A stretch of DNA of 64,000 nt from Clostridium sp. OF03-18AA (GTDB taxonomy: Bacteria; Bacillota; Clostridia; Lachnospirales; Lachnospiraceae): NCBI RefSeq assembly GCF_003478035.1, contig NZ_QUEP01000003.1:186001-250000 (forward strand), given 5' to 3'. Numbering within the stretch: the first letter of the stretch is position 1; each line of letters opens with the position of its first letter. The position numbers and the translations under genes were made by a program. Positions 27,241-35,815 of this stretch are shown here, in pieces. The notes beneath the pieces were generated by a model that saw nothing but the letters and a program-made list of their open reading frames with translations, made no database searches and was not told the DNA's origin.

Positions 27241-28197
27241 TACCTTTGAAAAGTAATCCAGAACATCCTCTTCCTCCGGAATACTCGGGATCCCGCCCGA
27301 CTGCGTTGTTGAAAGACTCGCCGCCGTGCAGGCGAACTGACCGATAAAGGCAAGTTCTTCTTCCGTCAGTTTTTCCGGCGCTTTCCCGGTCTTTAAGAGT
27401 CTTGAAACCGCACTTCCTCCAAAGATATCCCCGGCTCCTGTCGTATCGATCGGTTTTACCTCCGGGCACTTTGCGTACGCCGCGCCATCCTGGTTCGCCA
27501 GGTATGCCCCTTTCGGTCCCATCGTGACCATCGCGAGACGGATCCCGAACTCATCAAGTAGCTTCTTCGCCGCCTCTTTCTCATCCGTGATGCCCCATAA
27601 GAACTCCACTTCCTCATCACTGATCTTCACCACATCGGCATGGGCGAGTCCCCATAAGATCTGCTCCTTTGCCGCATCCGGCGTCTCCCAGAGCGGAAGA
27701 CGGAGGTTCGGATCGAAGGTAATAAGTTTTCCGTGTTCCTTCGCATATTCCACGCACTTTTTCGTTGCCTTGCGCACCGGATCATCCGTGAGACTTAAGG
27801 TTCCGAAATGGAAGACCGACGACTCATCGATCATGTTCAGGTCGATCTCCTCAAAGCTCAGTCGCGTATCCGCTCCCGGCTTTCTCGCAAAGCTGAAGGA
27901 CCGGTCTCCCTCCGGAGAGAAGGTCACAAACGCCAGCGTCGTAAACACCGACGGATCGGTCACGATTCCCTTCGTCTCGATCCCAGCTTTTTCAAATGTC
28001 TTTAAGAGGAGCTTTCCGAACGCATCATCCCCGACTTTTCCGAGAAATGCCGTCTTCGCCCCATATTTATTCAATGCCGCAAGGAAATTTCCCGGCGCTC
28101 CGCCCGGATTCGCCTTCATCGTCGGATATCCGTCCGCATCCGTCTCCTTCGCCGCAAAATCGATCAGAAGCTCACCAAGAGCGATCACATCGTACAT
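27229..28197 (-). CDS. PfkB-family sugar kinase (fructokinase-like)
   Basis: ATP-dependent phosphorylation of a ketose or related sugar. The N-terminal PfkB motif GGAPGNFLAALNKYG (about 36-50) and the C-terminal DTTGAGDIFGGS with the catalytic Asp are present; LGELLIDF and VGDDAFG match fructokinases. Length is 322. I start at 28197, where GGGAGG precedes the ATG and the family start YDVIALGELL follows, giving a 13-bp overlap with the DUF4432 gene. Last gene of the sugar operon. Fructose is a likely substrate, but the operon context leaves D-xylulose or another ketose open. Confidence 0.88.
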   Translation of the reverse strand: MYDVIALGELLIDFAAKETDADGYPTMKANPGGAPGNFLAALNKYGAKTAFLGKVGDDAFGKLLLKTFEKAGIETKGIVTDPSVFTTLAFVTFSPEGDRSFSFARKPGADTRLSFEEIDLNMIDESSVFHFGTLSLTDDPVRKATKKCVEYAKEHGKLITFDPNLRLPLWETPDAAKEQILWGLAHADVVKISDEEVEFLWGITDEKEAAKKLLDEFGIRLAMVTMGPKGAYLANQDGAAYAKCPEVKPIDTTGAGDIFGGSAVSRLLKTGKAPEKLTEEELAFIGQFACTAASLSTTQSGGIPSIPEEEDVLDYFSKVGIF

Positions 28198-29231
28198 TTC
28201 AATACCTCCCTGCACTCATCTTCCAGTCGTTTTATCTCGTCTTTTCCGTCCAGGATCTGGAACCGGATCCGGTTCTCATGTTTTTCAAATGGTTTTAAGA
28301 TCTGCGTCTTTCCGGCCCGTCCGTCAAATCCGCAGTTTGTCGGCTCCAGCGCCATCGCAAAATCCCCGGCCGCCGTGCTCTTCCACTGGGTCAGGTAGGG
28401 GATCGCTGACTTTTCAAACCGGATGCAGAGCCCGATCTGAAGCTCCTCGTTCACGAAAGCCGCGAACGTATTTCCGTTCTGATCTGCCGCCAGCTCATGC
28501 TGGAATACCTGCTCCGGAGCTCCCGGTTCCGGCTCATCCATGACGTTCCAGTGGCTTTTTCCTGCCTCTGCAGCCGCGTCGCGCGGTCCGGTCATGATCG
28601 ACGGCATCACGATCCGCAGCCCCGGCACAAGAAACGGATATCCGGCATTGCAGTGATAGAGAAAACAGAGTGGCTGCTCCTCAAATCCCTGGTTCTCGAT
28701 CTCGTCCGTGAACACGATCTCCCGCTTTCCGTAAACCGTCTCCACTGTTCTCCTCAGCACGAGATTTTCTCCGAAGATCCGCGCCTCCCGCATCTCCCCG
28801 GACACCCGGATCTTATACGTTCCGTTCTCCCAGAATGCGTCCATGGACACCTTCTCGGCCGGAGTCGTCCGCATTCTCCCATGCGTCGGATATTCCACAC
28901 CATCCACCACGCGGTTTCCGTGGACGTTCCCGAGACCGCAGGTAAACATCGCACCGCCCATGATCGAGCGCACCGCCTCATCCCCCGCCGTATCGTAGGG
29001 ATTCCGCCCCTGAAGTCCCGGTTTTGTGAGAAGACTTAAATTGATCCCCTTATACCGGATCCACGCCGGATCCAGGCATTTATCTATCATTAACGACATC
29101 TCCACCGGTCCGTTTTCCACAAGCGCACAGCGGAGTCCCGACGCCCGCCCGTCCTGAAATTCGATCCGGCGGACTCCGGCGATCTGCTCCATGTTCCCGC
29201 AGACCGCCATCAGTGTTCTCTGATCCGCCAT
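28185..29231 (-). CDS. DUF4432 aldose-1-epimerase-like protein
   Basis: A 348-residue protein of the DUF4432 group, related in fold to galactose mutarotase. Visible family features are GMRxT-type HGRMRTTPAEKVS, the likely catalytic-region histidines in GLGNVHGNRVVDGVEYPTHG and FLYHCNAGYPFL. Such enzymes interconvert sugar anomers or have related roles, which fits a place beside an aldose isomerase. It abuts the isomerase gene (stop to start, no gap) and overlaps the kinase. Exact reaction is not known. Confidence 0.75.
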   Translation of the reverse strand: MADQRTLMAVCGNMEQIAGVRRIEFQDGRASGLRCALVENGPVEMSLMIDKCLDPAWIRYKGINLSLLTKPGLQGRNPYDTAGDEAVRSIMGGAMFTCGLGNVHGNRVVDGVEYPTHGRMRTTPAEKVSMDAFWENGTYKIRVSGEMREARIFGENLVLRRTVETVYGKREIVFTDEIENQGFEEQPLCFLYHCNAGYPFLVPGLRIVMPSIMTGPRDAAAEAGKSHWNVMDEPEPGAPEQVFQHELAADQNGNTFAAFVNEELQIGLCIRFEKSAIPYLTQWKSTAAGDFAMALEPTNCGFDGRAGKTQILKPFEKHENRIRFQILDGKDEIKRLEDECREVLKCTM

Positions 29232-29918
29232 CTATTTTGCCTCCGGATACTCGTTGCAGAGCAGGCGGTACGGCGCCTCATCCTCCTCGATCTTCGGGAA
29301 TCTTCCCATTTTCTCGTAGAAGCGGTTGTCCACGTTGTCATCGTTGCACTGGCTGACCTCGCCTAAGAGAACCGGGCCGCTGCCCTCTTCCACCTCGAAA
29401 TCATGGTACATGTACGGGTAGATGGAGATGCTCTCACCAGGAGTCAGGCGCACCTGGGTGCCGGCCGGAACGACCATCTCTCTGCCATCCACATGGACAT
29501 GGACATCGTTCACCTTGTCAAGGTCCTCATCCTTTGTCGAATTATATACACGGATCAGGACATTTCCGCCGCCGCGGTTGATGATGTCCTCCATCTTTGA
29601 CCAGTGGAAGTGCATCGGAGAGTACTGTCCCTCTTTGATGTACAGGAGTTTTTCCGCATATGTCTTTGTGTATTTGTCCTTCATCTTCAGGTTGCCGTTG
29701 CGGATCGTGATCAGGGAAAATCCGACCTTATCGAAGTCCCCGAGACCGTAGTCCGTGATATCCCATCCTAACATGTTGTCGCGGATCTCATCGTAATCAT
29801 GGCCTTTTTCCTTCCACTCTTCCGGTGTGAAATTGCAGAATGGCGGGATCGCGAAGCGATACTCCCTAATCATCTGTTCCATTTCTTTTAAAGCTGCGTT
29901 GATCTCACTGCGTTTCAT
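29232..29918 (-). CDS. D-lyxose ketol-isomerase (lyxose/mannose isomerase, cupin type)
   Basis: Metal-dependent cupin isomerase converting D-lyxose to D-xylulose; relatives also interconvert mannose and fructose. The start MKRSEINAALKEMEQMI and the block YRFAIPPFCNFTPEEWKEKG are characteristic. Metal-ligand histidines are in SPMHFHWSKMEDIINRGGG and a second cupin motif is in YPYMYHDFEVEEG. Length is 228 with the ATG at 29918, chosen because GGAGG lies upstream; the longer frame from 30020 adds low-quality sequence. This is the best pointer to the sugar used by the operon. Confidence 0.88.
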   Translation of the reverse strand: MKRSEINAALKEMEQMIREYRFAIPPFCNFTPEEWKEKGHDYDEIRDNMLGWDITDYGLGDFDKVGFSLITIRNGNLKMKDKYTKTYAEKLLYIKEGQYSPMHFHWSKMEDIINRGGGNVLIRVYNSTKDEDLDKVNDVHVHVDGREMVVPAGTQVRLTPGESISIYPYMYHDFEVEEGSGPVLLGEVSQCNDDNVDNRFYEKMGRFPKIEEDEAPYRLLCNEYPEAK

Positions 29919-30067
29919 GAAAAATTCCTCCTGTCCTTGATATGCAGGGAACGCCGATCCTTTCGGCCCGGCGTTCCCTGATCCTGCATGTCCAGCAGCC
30001 GTTTTCTTTCCAACTGCCATTATTTTAATTCGTTTTTTCAGTTAGTTCCAGTTTATTTTCACTGATC

Positions 30068-30094
30068 GTAACTGTTCAGTACCTTCACAGTTAC
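30068..30094. repeat. GTAACTG palindrome between binding-protein and isomerase genes
   Basis: GTAACTG (30068-30074) and CAGTTAC (30088-30094) with a 13-base spacer. Almost the same flanks occur at 50046-50072. Confidence 0.7.
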
Positions 30095-30102
30095 CACTGA
30101 TT

Positions 30103-31941
30103 TTAATTCTTCTTCAGAACAGATACGCCTGTATCGCTGACAGCGCCGCCGAGCTCTTCGCCCTCTAACGCTCTGACAGCTGCCTTTACGCCCTCTTTAC
30201 CCATAATATCAGGGTTCTGAGCCATTGTGCAGAGGAGATATCCGTCATTGATGAGGTTCATGATCGCATCGGATTTATCGAAGCCAACGCCTACGATATC
30301 TGTCTTTCCGGATGCCTTGATCGCATTACCGGTACCAGTCGTGGAACCTTCGTTGCAGCCGAAGATGCCGACAACGCCCTGTGTGATGTAGTTTTCAGCG
30401 ATGGTCTGGGACTTCGCTGCATCACCTTCGCCGTACTGAGTTTCCATAAGCTCATAGCCCTTTCCTTCGAATGCAGAGCGGAAGCCTGCTTCTCTCTTAA
30501 CGGTGGAGTCTGTTGCTGCGTTTACGTTTACGATACCGATCTTACCGGATGTGATGCCTGCTGCCTCGAGAGCCTTGATCATCTCATCGCCTGCTGTCTT
30601 ACCAGCTGCCTCGTTGTCTGTGGAGAAGGTTGCCTCTGCCTCTACGTTTGCCGGAGAGTCAACATACACGATCTTCACGCCTGTGGAAGCGGCTTCCTTT
30701 AATGCGGAAGAGATCGCGTCCGGGCCGTTTGCCGCTACGATGATCGCCTCATAGCCGCCTGCGACTGCGTTGTTCACGCACTCGATCTGCTGAGCATCAT
30801 CCTTTGTGTTCGGGGACATGAAGCTTACGGTTACGCCAAGTGCCTTTGCCTCTGCCTGAGCGCCCTCATTTAAAGTTACCCAGTGCTGGTCGATGGAGTC
30901 CATGGTGATCAGCGCGATCTTCCAGTCCTTTGTTGCTGTCACGTCGGTTGTTCCTGCTGCATCCTCAGTGTTGCCTGCCTTGATGACAGAAACGCCTGTA
31001 TCCGTTACAAGACCGCCAAATGTCTCACCCTGAAGCGCACGGACAGCTGCTTCAACACCGTCTCTACCCATGAGATCCGGGTTCTGAGCCATTGTGCAGA
31101 GAAGATATCCGTCGTTGATAAGGTTCATGATCGCGTCGGATTTATCGAAGCCAACGCCGATGATGCCTGTATTGCCGGATGCCTTGATGGCATTACCGGT
31201 ACCGGTCGTGGAGCCCTCGTTGCAGCCGAAGATGCCGACAACACCCTGTGTGATGTAGTTCTCAGCGATGGTCTGGGACTTCGCTGCATCGCCTTCGCCG
31301 TACTGGGTCTCCATGAGCTCAAAGCCTTTTCCTTCGAATGCCTTACGGAATCCGGCTTCTCTCTTGACTGTGGAGTCTGTTGCTGCGTTTACATTTACAA
31401 TACCGATCTTACCGGATGTGATGCCGGACTCTTCAAGAGCTTTGAGCATCTCTTTACCGGCTGTCTCACCAGCTGCCTCGTTATCGGTAGAGAAGGTTGC
31501 CTCTGCCTCCACGTTTGCCGGGGAGTCAACGTATACGATCTTAATGCCCGCGTCCTTTGCTTCCTTCAGTGCGGAAGAGATCGCGTCCGGGCCGTTTGCC
31601 GCTACGATGATCGCCTGATAGCCGCCTGCGACTGCGTTATTTACGCACTCGATCTGCTGGGCGTCATCCTTTGTGTTCGGGGACATGAAGCTTACTGTCA
31701 CGCCGAGCTCTTTCGCCTCTTCCTGAGCACCCTCGTTTAAGGTTACCCAGTGCTGGTCGATGGAGTCCATGGTGATCAGCGCGATCTTATAATCGCCGAC
31801 TTCTTTGGACGGAGCACCTGTGGTGGACTCTGCCTCTGCAGACGCAGCTGCGGATTCTGCAGGTTTCTGGCTGGAACAGCCGGTGATGCTGGCTGCCGCA
31901 AGGGCTGCACAGCTTAACAGTGCGAACAATCTCTTTTTCAT
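30103..31941 (-). CDS. Sugar-binding lipoprotein with two tandem binding domains
   Basis: Substrate-binding component of the sugar ABC transporter, anchored by lipobox SITGC (Cys22). It is 612 residues, twice the usual. Residues about 52-320 and 341-612 are two complete type I periplasmic-binding domains joined by a short linker, roughly 90% identical to each other (both begin KIALITMDSIDQHWVTLNEG and share DDAQQIECVNNAVAGGY and GIFGCNEGSTTGTGN). The repeat shift is 289 codons (867 bp), so an internal tandem duplication is clear. Spread-out substitutions and no frame damage suggest both copies are kept by selection. GGAGG precedes the ATG. Confidence 0.93.
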   Translation of the reverse strand: MKKRLFALLSCAALAAASITGCSSQKPAESAAASAEAESTTGAPSKEVGDYKIALITMDSIDQHWVTLNEGAQEEAKELGVTVSFMSPNTKDDAQQIECVNNAVAGGYQAIIVAANGPDAISSALKEAKDAGIKIVYVDSPANVEAEATFSTDNEAAGETAGKEMLKALEESGITSGKIGIVNVNAATDSTVKREAGFRKAFEGKGFELMETQYGEGDAAKSQTIAENYITQGVVGIFGCNEGSTTGTGNAIKASGNTGIIGVGFDKSDAIMNLINDGYLLCTMAQNPDLMGRDGVEAAVRALQGETFGGLVTDTGVSVIKAGNTEDAAGTTDVTATKDWKIALITMDSIDQHWVTLNEGAQAEAKALGVTVSFMSPNTKDDAQQIECVNNAVAGGYEAIIVAANGPDAISSALKEAASTGVKIVYVDSPANVEAEATFSTDNEAAGKTAGDEMIKALEAAGITSGKIGIVNVNAATDSTVKREAGFRSAFEGKGYELMETQYGEGDAAKSQTIAENYITQGVVGIFGCNEGSTTGTGNAIKASGKTDIVGVGFDKSDAIMNLINDGYLLCTMAQNPDIMGKEGVKAAVRALEGEELGGAVSDTGVSVLKKN

Positions 31942-32106
31942 AAAAATCCTCCTTAAGATTTTCTTATATGTAACTCCCGTATACCATGGGAGTTAGATAT
32001 CCATGTAACGATATTTCCGGACCAGCATCCTGCTTATTCTCATGCAGGACCGCTGACCGACTGTTGCTGCAAAATGCCGCAGACACAAAACAGTTTTTTC
32101 TCTGTC

Positions 32107-33123
32107 TTATTTGGATGCTTTCTTTCCGAAGTTTCCGGAACGAACGACAACATCAAGAAGTACAGAGAATACAACGATGATACCGATGACAAGTCTCTGA
32201 ATGCCGACCTGTGCACCGATCATGTTCAGACCATTCTCCAGTGTCTGCCATACAGCCGCACCGGCAAAGGTTCCGAGCAGAAGTCCTGTTCCGCCGAGCG
32301 GGGAGATACCGCCGATAACGCCGGCTGCAACGCCGTACATCTCGTACATGTTTCCTGCTTCCATGTTGCCCATACCGGCCTGTGCGCAGAGGATGTAACC
32401 AACGACACACGCGCAGACAGCACTTACCAGATATGCCTTAATTGTTGTATTTACAACATTCACACCGGACAGTTTCGCAGCATCCACGTTGGAGCCGATC
32501 GCGTAAATATGTCTTCCTGTGCGGGTCTTTGAGAGCAGGAAGAAGAAGATCAGAAAGATCACGAGAGCGATCCAGAAGGTGTTGTAAACACCAAGTGTCT
32601 TTCCATAGTAGAAGACGTTCTGGAACTTATCCCCTGCTTCCTTTCCGATACCTGTGGCGATGGCATCCGTGTTTCGGTTGTTGTTGACCATGTAGGCAAC
32701 GCCTCGTGTCACGAACATGGTACCCAGGGTAGCGATGAACGGCGGAAGCTTGAACTTTCCGACTAACATTCCGTTGATCACTCCGGTAACCAGGCAGCAC
32801 GCCATCGCAACCGCCATCGCAACGAACGGATTGACGCCCATCGCCATCAGGGTTGCCGAGATCATGGCGCTCATTCCGACCATGGAACCGATCGAGAGAT
32901 CGATGTTTCCGGTGATCAGAAGATAGCTCTGTCCGACGCCGATCAGAAGGTACTTTGACATGGAACGCAGAAGGTTCATGACGTTCTGTCCTGCAAATAC
33001 TTTACGGTCGATGAGACCGAATGCTACATAGATGATGATCAGTCCCGCGAATGCCGTGATGACCGCGCCCATTCCGCGTGTCCCCAGGATCCGCTTTACT
33101 GTACTCTGCTTCTTTTCATTCAT
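32107..33123 (-). CDS. Sugar ABC transporter permease (RbsC-like)
   Basis: Membrane component of the importer, 338 residues with about ten hydrophobic segments. The family pattern ITGNIDLSIGSMVGMSAMI and the C-terminal GGISPLGGTGLLLGTFAGA match ribose/xylose/galactose-type permeases. It follows the ATPase gene by 14 bp and is followed by the binding-protein gene, the usual order for this transporter class. GGGAGG precedes the start. Confidence 0.93.
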   Translation of the reverse strand: MNEKKQSTVKRILGTRGMGAVITAFAGLIIIYVAFGLIDRKVFAGQNVMNLLRSMSKYLLIGVGQSYLLITGNIDLSIGSMVGMSAMISATLMAMGVNPFVAMAVAMACCLVTGVINGMLVGKFKLPPFIATLGTMFVTRGVAYMVNNNRNTDAIATGIGKEAGDKFQNVFYYGKTLGVYNTFWIALVIFLIFFFLLSKTRTGRHIYAIGSNVDAAKLSGVNVVNTTIKAYLVSAVCACVVGYILCAQAGMGNMEAGNMYEMYGVAAGVIGGISPLGGTGLLLGTFAGAAVWQTLENGLNMIGAQVGIQRLVIGIIVVFSVLLDVVVRSGNFGKKASK

Positions 33124-33137
33124 TCTCCTGTCCTCCC

Positions 33138-34646
33138 TCAGCTAACCTGTTGTTTCTTCTCAAATTCGGTAGCGAACTTCAGAACCTCATTCTGGCTTGT
33201 CTCCTTCGCCATGACTTCGCCGGTGATCTTTCCGTCGCACATGACGATGACGCGGTCCGCGATTCCCAGGACTTCCGGCATCTCCGAGGAGACGAACATA
33301 ACGGCAATGCCCTGTTTCTTTAACTGGTTCATCAGGTTGTAGATCTCGACCTTCGCGCCTACATCGATGCCTCGTGTCGGCTCATCGAAGATCACGACTC
33401 TGGAATTTCTCGCCAGCCACTTTCCGACAACCACTTTCTGCTGGTTTCCTCCGGAAAGATTGCCCGCATTGACCTCCACCGTCGGGGTCTTGATCAGGAG
33501 GTCCTTCACCGCCTTCTCGCAGAGGTCGTCCTCCTTTTTACTGCTGATCACGCCGAGCTTGCTGCAGATGAGGTCCAGGTTCGGGAGTGCCAGGTTATGA
33601 CGGATGCTCAGTTTCGTGCAGAGGCCGTCTTTTTTGCGGTCCTCCGGCGCCAGTACGATCCCGGCTTTGATCGCGTCCATCGGACAGGTGATCTTCACTT
33701 CTTTTCCGTCCAGCCAGATCTCCCCGCTGGTCTTCGGGTCAACGCCGAAGATCGCTCTCGTTGTCTCGGTACGTCCCGCTCCCATCAGTCCCGCGAATCC
33801 AACGATCTCGCCCTCATAGAGGGAGAAATTGATGTCGCGGACGAGATGTCCGGCATTTAAGTTTTTCACCTCGAAGATCTTCTTTCCTTTCGGGCAGGAG
33901 ACTCTCGGGAACTGTTCCTTGATCTCACGGCCGACCATGTTTGCGATGATCTGTTCCATCGTCATATCTGCGAAATTTCCGTCTGTGATATACTGACCGT
34001 CACGCATAATCGTCACCCGGTCCACGATGGCCTTCAGCTCCTCCAGACGATGGGAAATATAGACGATTCCGCAGCCGTCTGCCTTTAACTGGCGGATGAT
34101 CCGGAAGAGCTCCTCGATCTCTTTTGCTGTCAGGGAAGAAGTCGGCTCATCCATGATCAGGATCTTCGCGTGGATCGAAAGTGCCTTCGCGATCTCGACC
34201 ATCTGCTGTTTGGATACCGGAAGATCGCCGACGGTCTGTCTCGGGTCGATGTCGATCTTCAGATCTCCGAGGATCTTTGCCGCCTCTGCCTCCATCTCCC
34301 GGTCATTTAAGACGATCCCGTTGACCTTCTCTCTTCCGAGGAACATGTTTTCCGCAACCGATAAGTGGCGGCACATGTTTAACTCCTGGTGGATGATCGC
34401 AACGCCGACGGCCTGTGCCTGCTTCGGTGTCAGATTGTCATATTCCGTTCCGAATATGGTCATCGTTCCGCTGTCTTTTGTATAAACACCACTTAAGATC
34501 TTCATCAGTGTAGATTTTCCCGCTCCGTTCTCCCCAAGAAGCGCCATGACCTCTCCCGACCGGAGTTCGAAATTTACATGATCCAGGGCTTTGACGCCCG
34601 GGAATGTCTTGACGATGTCTTTCATTGAAACAATTACTTCGCCCAT
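33138..34646 (-). CDS. Sugar ABC transporter ATP-binding protein (RbsA-like)
   Basis: Energises the importer. The 502-residue protein has two fused ABC domains: the first with Walker A GENGAGKST and Walker B ILIMDEPTSSL, the second with the natural variant GLMGAGRTE, signature LSGGNQQKVVVGKWL and Walker B VVIFDEPTRGID. All motifs needed for activity are present, in contrast to the degenerate homologue upstream. I begin at 34646, after GGGGGAG, where the family-like start GEVIVSMKDIVKTFPG appears; the frame from 34814 adds an unrelated basic stretch. Confidence 0.94.
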   Translation of the reverse strand: MGEVIVSMKDIVKTFPGVKALDHVNFELRSGEVMALLGENGAGKSTLMKILSGVYTKDSGTMTIFGTEYDNLTPKQAQAVGVAIIHQELNMCRHLSVAENMFLGREKVNGIVLNDREMEAEAAKILGDLKIDIDPRQTVGDLPVSKQQMVEIAKALSIHAKILIMDEPTSSLTAKEIEELFRIIRQLKADGCGIVYISHRLEELKAIVDRVTIMRDGQYITDGNFADMTMEQIIANMVGREIKEQFPRVSCPKGKKIFEVKNLNAGHLVRDINFSLYEGEIVGFAGLMGAGRTETTRAIFGVDPKTSGEIWLDGKEVKITCPMDAIKAGIVLAPEDRKKDGLCTKLSIRHNLALPNLDLICSKLGVISSKKEDDLCEKAVKDLLIKTPTVEVNAGNLSGGNQQKVVVGKWLARNSRVVIFDEPTRGIDVGAKVEIYNLMNQLKKQGIAVMFVSSEMPEVLGIADRVIVMCDGKITGEVMAKETSQNEVLKFATEFEKKQQVS

Positions 34647-34762
34647 CTTCTCCCCCGCTTTCCAGTTTTTGTTTCTCGTTTGATCCGGTCTCCCGGGTCG
34701 TTTTATGTATGCGAAAATGTGCCATGCACATCCTTTTGTGGCTATATTTCTAATGTTTTTCC

Positions 34763-34791
34763 TGTAACTGCAGGGATTCCGGACAGTTACA
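34763..34791. repeat. GTAACTG palindrome between ROK and ATPase genes
   Basis: TGTAACTG (34763-34770) and CAGTTACA (34784-34791), perfect 8-bp arms around 13 bases, inside the sugar operon. Confidence 0.7.
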
Positions 34792-34833
34792 TTCTTTTTG
34801 TGGTTTCTCCGCAAATCCCGGCATTTTCATTTT

Positions 34834-35697
34834 TTACAGGTTCATGGCGACACAGAGTGCCGCGATATCTCCGATTGATTCCCCGAGTCCCGCCGGAACG
34901 ATCCGGCAGATCTCTACGCCCGGTTTCAGTGCTTCTTTCCGGATCTTTTCTTCCATGGAAGCTCTCAGATACTTCTCCGCCCGGACGAAAATACTTCCGA
35001 TGACGATCACCTCCGGATTTAACAGATCGATCAGGATCGACAGCATGCTTCCAAGATGTTCTCCTGTCTGCGCCCAGATCTTTTGCGCCTCCGGATCTCC
35101 TTCTTCCGCCCGCTTTCCGAGCTCCGCCGCGGTTCCTTTTCCGTACTGGGCGATCCCGCCGCCGCTCACATATCCTTCGTACGAGCCGGACTTTCCGTAG
35201 CCAACGTGTCCATCCTCAAAAAGCCGTACATGACCGATCTCCCCGGCCATCCCGCATGTTCCTTCGTAAAGCTTTCCGTTTAAGATCAGCCCCGCGCCGA
35301 TCCCGGTTCCGAAGGTAAGAAAGATCATGTTCTCCGCGCCTTTTCCGGCTCCGAACTGCCATTCCGCCACGGCACAGGCATCCGCATCATTTCTTAAATA
35401 TGCCGGAAGTCCGAACCGCTCCGTCAGCATATCCGTGATCGGAACTTCGTCCCATCCCGGAAGATTCGGAGGTCCCAGGATCACGCCCGTCCTGCTGTTT
35501 AACGGCCCGCCGCAGCTGACGCCGATTGCTTTCGTCTGATCTGTTTTCAGATCCGCAACGCTCTGAAAGATCATTTCCAGAGTTTCTTCCTTCGTTGTCG
35601 TTGCGAATCGCTTCTTTTCAAGGATTGTTCCGTTCTCGTCTCCACGAACGATGGCTGTTTTCGTCCCGCCGATATCGATTCCTATGTACTCGTTCAT
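34834..35697 (-). CDS. ROK-family sugar kinase
   Basis: Cytosolic sugar kinase of the ROK family, 287 residues. The phosphate-binding IGIDIGGTKTAIV starts at residue 5 and the sugar-binding EIGHVRLFEDG follows CGMAGEI. Where many ROK proteins carry a zinc motif with three cysteines, this one reads GYGKSGSYEGYVSG, so zinc binding there is unlikely; a cysteine-free subgroup is known. The start at 35697 follows GGGAGG. It is separated from the pseudo-ATPase by a terminator-like hairpin and leads the transport genes. Substrate could be the imported aldose. Confidence 0.87.
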   Translation of the reverse strand: MNEYIGIDIGGTKTAIVRGDENGTILEKKRFATTTKEETLEMIFQSVADLKTDQTKAIGVSCGGPLNSRTGVILGPPNLPGWDEVPITDMLTERFGLPAYLRNDADACAVAEWQFGAGKGAENMIFLTFGTGIGAGLILNGKLYEGTCGMAGEIGHVRLFEDGHVGYGKSGSYEGYVSGGGIAQYGKGTAAELGKRAEEGDPEAQKIWAQTGEHLGSMLSILIDLLNPEVIVIGSIFVRAEKYLRASMEEKIRKEALKPGVEICRIVPAGLGESIGDIAALCVAMNL

Positions 35698-35734
35698 ATA
35701 GACCTCCCCTGTTAGTTCCATCTTACATGAAAAA

Positions 35735-35776
35735 TGTCCCCCATAACAGAGGACAATCCTACGGTTATGGGGGACA
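35735..35776 (-). terminator. Strong hairpin between pseudo-ATPase and ROK kinase
   Basis: TGTCCCCCATAAC (35735-35747) pairs perfectly with 35764-35776. On the minus strand TTTTTC follows. It would split the sensor genes from the transport and metabolism genes, or act as a regulated attenuator. Confidence 0.8.
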
Positions 35777-35815
35777 ATATTTTGATGTATACAACAGGAC
35801 GGGGCAGCTCCAATC

